A stretch of DNA of 64,000 nucleotides from a bacterium (GTDB lineage: Bacteria; UBP6; UBA1177): assembly GCA_017538365.1 (NCBI GenBank), contig JAFYIZ010000041.1, positions 1 to 64,000 on the forward strand, written 5' to 3'. The position numbers and the translations under genes were made by a program. The stretch's first letter is position 1; every line of letters begins with the position of its first letter. Below, in pieces: positions 52,640 to 60,329 of this stretch. The notes beneath the pieces are model-generated. The model saw only the letters and a program-made list of their open reading frames with translations. It had not been told where the DNA came from and made no database searches.

Positions 52640-53953
52640 GTGAGCAGCAGAAAAACAAAAGATCCGAGACTCGTTGCGAGTTCGCTGATTCAGGATGTTC
52701 TCGACCAGTCGTTTTTCGTGAACGAACTTTTGAATGACAGCCTTTCGGCTTTCGATTTTCCGAAGCGCCGCTTCATCACGGAGCTTGTCTACGGCACGGT
52801 GCGGCACTTGAGCCACCTTGACTACTGGATTTTAAAAGTGTTCAAAAAACCGCTCAAACGGATGGATAAAGAGCTGCTCGCCCTCATCAGAGTTTCGCTT
52901 TACCAGATTCTTTTCATGTCGAACCGTGAGGCTGCAACGATAGTTTTCGAGGCTGCCGAACTTGCAAAACGCTGCGGAAACGAGAAAACGGCGGGATTCG
53001 TAAACTTCATTCTGCGTGAAATACTGCGCACAAATCCGACACGAGAAAACATGGAAGCCGATTTCGGCGAAAGACACGACGAATTTCTGCAGACTTACTA
53101 TTCAGTCCCGCAGTGGCTTTTCGACAGGATAAAAACTCAGGCTGAAACTGTCGGTCAGGATATCGAAGATTATCTCAAAATCGTGAACAAGCCGCTAGGA
53201 ATCACGCTCAGGATCGAAGGAAATGAGGAAGCGCGGCAGAAACTCATCGAAAAGCTCGTTGAAAAAGGGGCTACAGCGACTCCGGCAGCTCTCAGCAGAT
53301 ACGGAATCTATACGAATAAAGCGGTCAACTTCTCGATGCTCAAAGGTTTTGACAACATTTTCATTCAGGATGAATCAAGTCAGCTTTCAGTTCTCGAAAT
53401 GGATATAAAACCGGGTGACAAAATTCTGGATATGTGCGCGGCCCCAGGCGGAAAGACCCTTTTCGCTTCGTATTTAACCGGTGAAAAAGGCTTCGTCACG
53501 GCAGCCGACGTCAACGGAAACCGCCTCAATCTTTTAGCCGACGTAATCATCCAGCACGGCAAGAAAAATATCGAAATGAAGCTCCACGACGCGACAAAAG
53601 ACAACCCCGACTGGCACAACAAATATGACAAAGTTCTTCTTGACGCACCCTGCAGCGCGCTCGGAACAATAAGGCGTCACCCCGAAATAAAGTGGATAAA
53701 AAATAACGATGATCCCGTAAAAATGGCGGCAGTTTCGGGAAAAATCCTCGAAAGAGCGGGAAAATACCTCAAAAAAGACGGCATTCTCGTTTTTTCCGTC
53801 TGCACTTTCACGAAAGAGGAAACCCTTGAACAGATCAAGGCATTCTCGGCTCATCACCCCGAATTTTCTGTCGAAAAATCGTATTTCACCGTCACCGGTC
53901 CTGACGACAATAGAGACATATTTTTCATCTGCAGAATGAGGAAAATAAAATGA
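52640..53953 (+). CDS. rsmB: 16S rRNA m5C967 methyltransferase
   Basis: RsmB methylates C967 of 16S rRNA using SAM. The 437-residue product has an N-terminal NusB-like RNA-binding domain (~1-130: VASSLIQDVLDQSFFVNELLN, RRFITELVYGTVRH, FVNFILREI). The methyltransferase domain follows, with the SAM motif ILDMCAAPGGKTLFAS and the cysteines of DAPCSALGTIRRHPEIKW and VFSVCTF. The GTG at 52640 follows GGAGGAG. Its stop overlaps the rpe start by 4 nt (ATGA). Confidence 0.95.
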   Translation: MSSRKTKDPRLVASSLIQDVLDQSFFVNELLNDSLSAFDFPKRRFITELVYGTVRHLSHLDYWILKVFKKPLKRMDKELLALIRVSLYQILFMSNREAATIVFEAAELAKRCGNEKTAGFVNFILREILRTNPTRENMEADFGERHDEFLQTYYSVPQWLFDRIKTQAETVGQDIEDYLKIVNKPLGITLRIEGNEEARQKLIEKLVEKGATATPAALSRYGIYTNKAVNFSMLKGFDNIFIQDESSQLSVLEMDIKPGDKILDMCAAPGGKTLFASYLTGEKGFVTAADVNGNRLNLLADVIIQHGKKNIEMKLHDATKDNPDWHNKYDKVLLDAPCSALGTIRRHPEIKWIKNNDDPVKMAAVSGKILERAGKYLKKDGILVFSVCTFTKEETLEQIKAFSAHHPEFSVEKSYFTVTGPDDNRDIFFICRMRKIK

Positions 53954-54603
53954 TCAAAATCGCTCCTTCGATCCTTTCAGCCGATTTCTTGAAACTTGCC
54001 GACGAAATAAAGTCAATCGAGACAAGCGGCGCCGATCTTGTTCATCTCGACATAATGGACGGTCACTTCGTTCCGAACATCACTTTCGGCCCGATGATAG
54101 TGAAGCAGATACGCCCTCTCGTGAAACTTCCTTTTGACGCGCATCTCATGATCTCGAACCCGACGCAGTTCATTCCCCAGTTTGCAGACGCGGGATGCGA
54201 AATGATAACGGTCCACGCCGAGACGGAGCAGCATCTCCACCGCACTCTGCAGTTCATAAAAAAGCTCGGTCTCAAGGCGGGAGTTTCGGTAAATCCGCAC
54301 ACGCCTATCGATTTTCTTCCCTATGTAGGAGATTTGTGCGATCTTTTTCTAGTCATGAGCGTAAATCCGGGTTTCGGCGGTCAGGAATACATCAAAAGCG
54401 CTTCTGAAAAGATCAGCAAGGCAGCTGAAATCCGCGAAAAATACGGTTTCAACTACGAAATTTCAGTCGACGGCGGCGTAAATGCAAAAACCCTGCCTGA
54501 AGTAATCAAAGCCGGAACAGATATAGCCGTCATGGGATCGTACTTCTTCGGCAAACCGCTTGAAGAACGCGCCGAACTCGTAAAAAACGCGAAAAATCTG
54601 TAA
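53950..54603 (+). CDS. rpe: Ribulose-phosphate 3-epimerase
   Basis: Rpe interconverts ribulose-5-phosphate and xylulose-5-phosphate in the pentose phosphate pathway. The 217-residue TIM barrel has IAPSILSADFLKL, VHLDIMDGHFVPNITFGP (catalytic Asp and metal His), LPFDAHLMI, MSVNPGFGGQEYI and EISVDGGVNAKT. All catalytic positions are intact. It overlaps rsmB by 4 nt. Its last 77 codons have a diverged second copy at 57671-57904. Confidence 0.96.
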   Translation: MIKIAPSILSADFLKLADEIKSIETSGADLVHLDIMDGHFVPNITFGPMIVKQIRPLVKLPFDAHLMISNPTQFIPQFADAGCEMITVHAETEQHLHRTLQFIKKLGLKAGVSVNPHTPIDFLPYVGDLCDLFLVMSVNPGFGGQEYIKSASEKISKAAEIREKYGFNYEISVDGGVNAKTLPEVIKAGTDIAVMGSYFFGKPLEERAELVKNAKNL

Positions 54604-54618
54604 AACAGGAGATTTAAA

Positions 54619-57567
54619 ATGAAAAAGTTTTTTGTGATTTTGACTCTTTTTACCGCTTTGATTTTTGTCGTCAGCTGCGGCGGGGGCAACAGTTCCACAG
54701 CAAGTATCGGTGAACTCGGTGGAAAATGCTACGCTAATCACACCTGCGACAGAGACTTAATCTGCGATGTTGACAACAATGTCTGCGTTGAAGATCCGGA
54801 ACATCCGATTGATGATTCCGATAGAACAGATTCAGGCAGTGACGGAGAATCTGATACCGGCTCTGATTATGACGGTGGCGATTCTGCTCCAGACAACAGT
54901 AATACAACTAATGACGGTGGCGATACAACTCCCGACGGCGGAGATACCGCACCGGATAACGGTGACACTGCACTTGACAACGATTCCGGTGATACCGCTC
55001 CTGACGGCGGTGATACGGAACCGGACAATGATTATCCTCAGACTCCGTGCAATCCGAATCCGTGCAAACATATTGAAAACTCAACAGGTGATTGCTACGT
55101 AAACAGCAACTATTCTTCTTATGTTTGCGGCTGCAGGAACGGATACTATTTTGACGGTGCAGGCTGTACCCAAAATTCATCGGATCTTAAAGAATGCAGT
55201 CCGACAAGCGCAACTCCGTGTTTAGATTCTGCAACCGGTTTAGTTTGGTCTGGACAATCAACAGAAAAAATGCACTGGGCAGATGCAGTCAACTATTGCA
55301 AGAACCTGAATGAAGGAGGCTTCAGCGACTGGCGGCTTCCGAGTCTTGCCGTGCTTAGAACACTTGTTCAAAATTGCTATAATTCAAACGGCTGCACCGG
55401 TGACACTGATGGGAAATACAGCAAATTCGGCGACATCGTTTTCTTCTGGTCTTCTTCCGGCGGAAGTTCTGAAGCCAAAGGCGTTTATTTTTATAATGCC
55501 GCGTCTCAATCAAAAAGTGTTGATGAAAGTTTCGATGCCCGCTGTGTTCGCCGCGAAGGTTCAGAAACAAGGCTTGTAAACTGCCTGGGACCGCAACATT
55601 CTGAATGGAACACGGTTTCAGAAATAACACAGACTTGGGATTGGGATCAAATGTGGATTCCTTCTTCAAATGGCAAATACAATAAGGAGTCTAGCACGAC
55701 AGAGTGCAGGTTTAAGTGTGAAGAAAATTATTTCTGGGATTCTTCAAAACAGCGATGTTTAAATCCGTGTGATCCAGACATGTGCGGTCACGGAAAATGT
55801 ACTGCAACAAGTGCAACAAAATATACATGTGAATGTTATGCCGGTTATTTTCAGGAGGATTCAGACAAAAAATGTGTAAATCCGTGTAATACCAATCCCT
55901 GCGATTCACTTACGGCTTTAACTAATAAGGCATGCGTTGCTTATAATTTCGAAGAATATTCCTGCAGAGGCACAGATCCTGAAACTAATCTCAGTTGGTC
56001 GGCAAAGCCTCAGGACGAAAGAATTTGGGAAAATGCAGTTTCTTACTGTGAAGAGTTGAATGAAGGTAGCCACTATGATTGGCATCTGCCGAATATTGAT
56101 GAGCTCAAAACTCTTTTGATAAATGCCGACAAAGTGCACAACAACTGTCAGGTCAGCGAAGACAATAATTGTGTCTCTAAGGAAGATTGCTGGAGTTGTA
56201 AAACATGCTCCCAGACAAGTAACAGTGACTATAACGATAATTACGTTTGTTCAGACTCCACATTCTACGATGACGGCAGATACAGCAAATTCGGGGATAG
56301 CGAAATGTTCTACTCTTCCTCTACGCTCTCAGATTCTACAAATTTCGCATGGAGCGTGTTTTTCGGCTACGGCTCTGTGGGATACTACTATAAGCCTTAT
56401 CGAGGTGGTGATAGTTATAGACCTGTCAGGTGTGTAAGATGTGAAAAAAAGAACTATTTTTTTAATTCTACTTCAGGTAAATGTGTAAATCCATGTGATC
56501 CGAATCCATGTGAAGATAATAGTTGTATTGCTTATAGTTCCGACGGATATTTCTGCGGTGCTACAGGCACAGATACTGAAACAAATCTCACTTGGTCAGC
56601 GAGATCATCAAGCCTTATGAGTTGGAACGATGCTGTTTCATACTGTAACAACCTGACGGAAGAGGGGTATTCCAACTGGCACCTGCCGACAATCAGCGAG
56701 CTGAGAACTCTTATTCAAAACTGTTATCGCACGAAAACAGGCGGCACTTGCGGTGTTTCAACAAGTTGTTTGTCAAGCAGTTGTTGGACAGAAAGTACTT
56801 GTGAATGTTTATACGATCCGAATGTCAGACACAGCAAATTTGGCGATACCGGTAATTTATGGTCTTCCTCTACTCTTTCAGATAATACAGCATGGCACGT
56901 GGAATTCGGCTCTGGGGACATAAACTACCAAGCGAAGAATCACATTAATGATTATGTCCGTTGTGTGAAATGTAAAGACAATTATTTCTGGGATTCTTCA
57001 ACAAGTAAGTGCGTAAATCCGTGTGATGCAAATCCCTGTGATTCACTTACGGCTTTAACTAATAAGAATTGCTTTTCTTATACTTTCGAAAAATATTCCT
57101 GCAACGGCACAGATACTGAAACAAATCTCACTTGGTCAGCGAGGACGTCAAGTACTACGAAGACCTGGGGCAGTGCAAAATCTTACTGTGACAACCTGAC
57201 AGAAGACGGTTATTCCGACTGGCGCCTGCCGACAATTGATGAACTCAAGACACTTCTAATAGCAAGCAGAGTCTCTGCAAATTGTCAGGTTTCCGAAACA
57301 AACAACTGCTTGTCATACTCCAGCTGCTGGAGCTGTTCGACCTGTACACAGACAGGCACACAGTCGTCAAGCGGAACTGGTTGTCAGTCTTCAGGGACAT
57401 CTTATAGTGATGGCAGATACAGCAAATTCGGCGAAACAGGACATTTCTGGTCGTCTTCTACTCAATCAAATGATACAGATAACGCATGGCGCGTGGATTT
57501 CAACTACGGGACCGTGGGTTTCGCCAGTAAGTCGTCAGGCAATTACTATGTTCGTTGTGTCAGGTAG
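54619..57567 (+). CDS. Large lipoprotein with four DUF1566 modules and EGF-like Cys repeats
   Basis: A 982-residue lipoprotein (lipobox IFVVSC-GGGN). An EGF-like start (CYANHTCDRDLICDVDNNVC) is followed by a GDTAPDGGDT-type acidic stalk (~60-145). Cys-rich EGF-like segments (CNPNPCKH..., CDPDMCGHGKCTATS...) then alternate with four DUF1566-type domains (TNLTWSA..., WNDAVSYCNNLTEEGYSNWHLPTISELRTLI, YSKFGDTGHFWSSST, YVRCVR). The second and fourth modules share the long leader NPCDSLTALTNK and are near-duplicates. AGGAG precedes the ATG at 54619, 15 nt after rpe. The C-terminal coding bases recur in a pseudogene at 58189-58211. Confidence 0.88.
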   Translation: MKKFFVILTLFTALIFVVSCGGGNSSTASIGELGGKCYANHTCDRDLICDVDNNVCVEDPEHPIDDSDRTDSGSDGESDTGSDYDGGDSAPDNSNTTNDGGDTTPDGGDTAPDNGDTALDNDSGDTAPDGGDTEPDNDYPQTPCNPNPCKHIENSTGDCYVNSNYSSYVCGCRNGYYFDGAGCTQNSSDLKECSPTSATPCLDSATGLVWSGQSTEKMHWADAVNYCKNLNEGGFSDWRLPSLAVLRTLVQNCYNSNGCTGDTDGKYSKFGDIVFFWSSSGGSSEAKGVYFYNAASQSKSVDESFDARCVRREGSETRLVNCLGPQHSEWNTVSEITQTWDWDQMWIPSSNGKYNKESSTTECRFKCEENYFWDSSKQRCLNPCDPDMCGHGKCTATSATKYTCECYAGYFQEDSDKKCVNPCNTNPCDSLTALTNKACVAYNFEEYSCRGTDPETNLSWSAKPQDERIWENAVSYCEELNEGSHYDWHLPNIDELKTLLINADKVHNNCQVSEDNNCVSKEDCWSCKTCSQTSNSDYNDNYVCSDSTFYDDGRYSKFGDSEMFYSSSTLSDSTNFAWSVFFGYGSVGYYYKPYRGGDSYRPVRCVRCEKKNYFFNSTSGKCVNPCDPNPCEDNSCIAYSSDGYFCGATGTDTETNLTWSARSSSLMSWNDAVSYCNNLTEEGYSNWHLPTISELRTLIQNCYRTKTGGTCGVSTSCLSSSCWTESTCECLYDPNVRHSKFGDTGNLWSSSTLSDNTAWHVEFGSGDINYQAKNHINDYVRCVKCKDNYFWDSSTSKCVNPCDANPCDSLTALTNKNCFSYTFEKYSCNGTDTETNLTWSARTSSTTKTWGSAKSYCDNLTEDGYSDWRLPTIDELKTLLIASRVSANCQVSETNNCLSYSSCWSCSTCTQTGTQSSSGTGCQSSGTSYSDGRYSKFGETGHFWSSSTQSNDTDNAWRVDFNYGTVGFASKSSGNYYVRCVR

Positions 57568-57670
57568 TGCTTCGACTCCAACGACCACTTAGGAACCGTC
57601 TCAGCAACCATTTTCCGGTCATTGATCTTCATTTTCAATTTCTAAGGTCGCAATTTGCGACTTTGAACGC
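57568..57670 (+). other. Non-coding spacer with small palindrome
   Basis: It contains CTCAGCAACCA and TCCGGTC, both also found downstream of the pseudogene near 58217-58245, and a GTCGCA-ATT-TGCGAC palindrome just before the truncated rpe copy. No gene is seen. Confidence 0.6.
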
Positions 57671-57904
57671 GGTTTCGGCGGCCAAGAATACATAAAAAGC
57701 GCATCCGAAAAAATCAGAAAAGTTGCCGAGATCCGCGAAAAATACGGCTTTAACTACGAAATTTCAGTCGACGGCGGCGTAAACGCTAAAACCCTGCCTG
57801 AAGTCATCAAAGCAGGAGCAGACATCGCCGTAATGGGATCGTATTTCTTTGGCAAACCGCTTGAAGAACGCGCAGAACTCGTCAGAAACGCGAAAAATCT
57901 GTAA
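57671..57904 (+). pseudogene. Truncated second copy of rpe (3' 77 codons)
   Basis: It reads GFGGQEYIKSASEKIRKVAE onward to AELVRNAKNL and a TAA stop, matching the last 77 residues of the intact Rpe with four amino-acid changes. By my count 27 of 234 bases differ, nearly all at third positions. There is no start codon, ribosome site or N-terminal two thirds. The synonymous bias shows that both copies evolved under selection before this one was truncated, so it came from an older paralogue or from a related genome, not from a recent tandem copy. Confidence 0.9.
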
Positions 57905-57996
57905 AAAAATGAGCGAATCGTAAAATGAAAATCAAAAAATAAGAAAAGCAGGATATTGACGGATTCACCGATGTCGTTCAAGGTGTCGCTCAAGAC

Positions 57997-58037
57997 GTCG
58001 TAATAAGTAATGAAAATGTCGCCAAATGTCGTAATAA
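57997..58037 (+). repeat. GTCGTAATAA direct repeat
   Basis: GTCGTAATAA occurs at 57997-58006 and 58028-58037 in the non-coding stretch between the two pseudogenes. The spacer is otherwise without a gene. Confidence 0.55.
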
Positions 58038-58079
58038 ACAGACAACAATCCGCAACACAATTAGTTTTGGAGACTTAAA

Positions 58080-58206
58080 ATGAGAAAAGCCCTATTTTTG
58101 GAAGTTATTACTCTGCTCGCGCTCGTTGCTTGTAATAAACAACTGCAGTGGTAGCGTGTATTTCTACGATAAGTGGAACCATTACGATGTTCGTTGTGTC
58201 AGGTAG
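58080..58206 (+). pseudogene. Relic of a DUF1566-type lipoprotein gene
   Basis: TTTTGGAGACTTAAA precedes an ATG whose reading frame encodes a lipoprotein signal (MRKALFLEVITLLALVACNK) and stops after 24 codons. In another frame the following bases encode SVYFYDKWNHYDVRCVR and a stop, the C-terminal pattern of the DUF1566 lipoprotein. Bases 58189-58211 are identical to 57550-57572 (23 nt, through the stop). The gene is therefore collapsed to its two ends by an internal deletion plus frameshift. A 24-residue mini-lipoprotein is still possible but unlikely. Confidence 0.82.
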
Positions 58207-58252
58207 TGCTTAAACAGGCTCAGCAACCAAGCCCTCTCCGGTCGTAAACGAC

Positions 58253-58273
58253 CACCTCTCCCAGAGTGAGAGG
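58253..58273 (+). repeat. Short REP-like hairpin
   Basis: CCTCTC and GAGAGG arms flank CCAGAGT, directly after a GGTCG-TAAA-CGACC hairpin. The sequence resembles the CCCCTCTCC...GGAGAGGGG core of the larger element at 62933-62985. Confidence 0.55.
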
Positions 58274-58316
58274 CAAGTTCACAAATTCCGCATAATTTTT
58301 CAATCAAAGATTTGTT

Positions 58317-59186
58317 TTAAGAATCTTTTTCTTTCCCTTCCAAATAGTTGTTTTTATCCGCGATTTCTTTCGCATTTTTACTGCTTATAGTTTTTGCGCC
58401 GCGTTTTTCCAAAGATTTTCTCGCATCCAGAGCTACTTCCGCGCCAGAAACGGCAACCTGTGCACTTTGTTCAAGATTTTCCGGATTTTCGTTTTTAGAA
58501 ATTTCAGTCGCAGAAACTTCCGCGAGCATATTCAGAATCAATTCGACATTTGTCATGTTGTCACGCAGATTTTCTTTTTTCAAACCTTTGAAATCCTTGT
58601 ATTCTTTCGCACTCATTCCAGCCCATGTGCGGTACATTAGATCGGTCAGCATTGCATATTCCCGTCCTGCCTTCACTCCGGATCTGTCCCATTCATCAGT
58701 CAGAGCTTTCCGAACTTCGATTGATTTCAGCCTTTGATTGATCCAGCTTTCACTATAACCAAGATTACGGTAAAACCTGATTGCCCGATCTATCGCAAGT
58801 TCAGGATCCGCAGCTTCATCTATAATTTCGCTACCGACTTTTGAAAGCCAGATCTTAAACGGTTCTGCTTTTTTGCTCGGAATTGACTGAATCAGCCTTA
58901 AAATCTGCTCTACATCACCGACATCTGTTAAGCGCATTTTGCCGTCTGCAGCAGGCATTTTCAAAGCGTGACAATTTGTCACGGTTTCATTCCCCTCTTC
59001 TTTTAAACGCTGTTTCAGCTTGCGCCAATACGCAAAAGAATCGGCACTTTCCGTCAGCACGGCAATCACATCCACGATAGAAAAATACCATTTTTCATTC
59101 TCTGAATCCCATGCTGCTCTCACCTGGCTGTCGCCGAAAAACTGTGTTTTGCTCTGCAAAGCATGATTTGTGTTAATTTCTTCCAT
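58317..59186 (-). CDS. BRO-N / DinD-like protein
   Basis: A 289-residue protein whose N-terminal half has the BRO-type pattern of phage antirepressors and DNA-damage-inducible DinD-like proteins: VRAAWDSENEKWYFSIVDVIAVLTESADSFAYWRKLKQRLKEEG...LKMPAADGKMRLTDVGDVEQILRLIQSIPSKKAEPFKIWLSKVGSE. The C-terminal half (LKSIEVRKALTDEWDRSGVKAGREYAMLTDLMYRTW...LIDEKNxxNLRDNMT-like) matches the DinD-type extension. It ends in an Ala/Glu/Lys-rich tail. Start 59186 is preferred (AGAGGCGGAA upstream); a longer reading to 59306 has no ribosome site. It has its own AT-rich promoter and lies beside pseudogenes, typical of an accessory or recently acquired gene. Confidence 0.87.
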   Translation of the reverse strand: MEEINTNHALQSKTQFFGDSQVRAAWDSENEKWYFSIVDVIAVLTESADSFAYWRKLKQRLKEEGNETVTNCHALKMPAADGKMRLTDVGDVEQILRLIQSIPSKKAEPFKIWLSKVGSEIIDEAADPELAIDRAIRFYRNLGYSESWINQRLKSIEVRKALTDEWDRSGVKAGREYAMLTDLMYRTWAGMSAKEYKDFKGLKKENLRDNMTNVELILNMLAEVSATEISKNENPENLEQSAQVAVSGAEVALDARKSLEKRGAKTISSKNAKEIADKNNYLEGKEKDS

Positions 59187-59230
59187 TTCCGCCTCTTCTT
59201 TAATAATAAAATAAACTAAAACACAAAAAT

Positions 59231-59258
59231 ATAATAGAAAATTTATTTTAAATGTCAA
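59231..59258 (-). promoter_or_regulatory. Strong promoter for the BRO/DinD-like gene
   Basis: On the minus strand: TTGACA (59258-59253), a 16-nt spacer and TATTAT (59236-59231). The leader to the ATG is about 40 nt and very AT-rich. No LexA-like box was recognised. Confidence 0.7.
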
Positions 59259-59349
59259 AACATTTTTAACTATAAATTTATATTGTGCAAAAGCTAACAC
59301 AAACAATAGTTACAACTGAGTGTAATAGTAAAATCCGGAAGTTCTGTTC

Positions 59350-59366
59350 AAGGTCGCTGCGACCTT
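59350..59366 (+). repeat. AAGGTCGC/GCGACCTT palindrome
   Basis: A perfect inverted repeat with a single central base in the BRO-nadC gap; a related but imperfect one sits at ~57643-57660, on the far side of the pseudogene/BRO patch. Confidence 0.6.
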
Positions 59367-59396
59367 AAAAATCCTTCCACAATTCTCCACGCTTTC

Positions 59397-59424
59397 TTGC
59401 ATTAAAAAGATATTCATATATAAA
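59397..59424 (+). promoter_or_regulatory. Probable promoter for nadC
   Basis: TTGCAT (59397-59402), a 16-nt spacer and TATAAA (59419-59424), about 40 nt upstream of the nadC ATG. Confidence 0.55.
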
Positions 59425-59464
59425 ACCTGCGTGTTTTCGTGTTGTCTGAAACAGGAGAAGAAAA

Positions 59465-60310
59465 ATGAGATGTCCCGATTATGTAACCAAGGAATTTATA
59501 GCGCATGTCATCAGAGAGGATCTGGGGCGCGGCGATGTCACGACAAACTTTGTCTGCGATGAACCGCGCAACGGCAGAGCTTTTATAAAGGCAAAAAGCG
59601 ACCTTGTTCTTTGCGGAATCGACCTTGCGGCTTATGTCTTCAAATTCATCGACGAAGATCTTGATATCGAACTTCTTGCCGAAGACGGCGAAAAACTCTG
59701 CGCAGGCGAAAAAATAATGAACATTTCGGGAAACGCCGCTTCCATTCTGAAAGGAGAACGCACTGCACTCAACCTTCTGCAGAGACTGAGCGGGATAGCA
59801 TCCCTCACTGCCGAATACGTCAAACAGATCGACAAATATTCGGAAACTAAGATCGCCGACACCCGCAAGACAACACCGGGACTAAGAACTCTCGAAAAAT
59901 ACGCTGTCAGAACGGGCGGCGGCAGCAATCACCGCTTCGGACTTGACGACGGCGTCATGATAAAAGACAACCACATCGTTCTTGCAGGCTCGATCACTCA
60001 GGCTGTCGAAAATGTCAGAAGCAGAATCCATCACCTTCTTAAAATCGAAGTCGAAACAACAAATCTGGACGAAGTAAAAGAAGCGCTTGCGGCAAAAGCT
60101 GATGTCATCATGCTCGACAACATGGATACAGACATGATGAGCGAAGCGATTTCCATCATCGGCGACAGTGCGAAAATCGAGATTTCGGGCGGCGTCACTC
60201 TTGAAAAAATCAACGAACTTTCAAAACTCGGAGCCGATTTCATTTCAGTCGGCGCTTTAACTCATTCCGCTGTTGCGAAAGATATAAACCTGACACTTGA
60301 AATAATGTGA
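59465..60310 (+). CDS. nadC: Nicotinate-nucleotide pyrophosphorylase (carboxylating)
   Basis: NadC (quinolinate phosphoribosyltransferase) converts quinolinate and PRPP to nicotinate mononucleotide in NAD synthesis. The 281-residue product has REDLGRGDVTTN, GERTALNLLQRLSGIAS, DTRKTTPGLRTLEKYAVRTGGGSNHRFGL (substrate-binding basic cluster), VMIKDNH, IEVETTNLDE, IMLDNM and EISGGV. AGGAGAAGAAAA precedes the ATG. nadA and nadB are not in the window. The VWA-like lipoprotein follows after 19 nt and may be co-transcribed. Confidence 0.96.
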   Translation: MRCPDYVTKEFIAHVIREDLGRGDVTTNFVCDEPRNGRAFIKAKSDLVLCGIDLAAYVFKFIDEDLDIELLAEDGEKLCAGEKIMNISGNAASILKGERTALNLLQRLSGIASLTAEYVKQIDKYSETKIADTRKTTPGLRTLEKYAVRTGGGSNHRFGLDDGVMIKDNHIVLAGSITQAVENVRSRIHHLLKIEVETTNLDEVKEALAAKADVIMLDNMDTDMMSEAISIIGDSAKIEISGGVTLEKINELSKLGADFISVGALTHSAVAKDINLTLEIM

Positions 60311-60329
60311 TAATAACTTGGAGAATGTT

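Noticed and set aside
57754-57993. Minus-strand frame over the truncated rpe
   Set aside because: The same antisense frame occurs opposite the intact rpe (54453-54698); it is a shadow.
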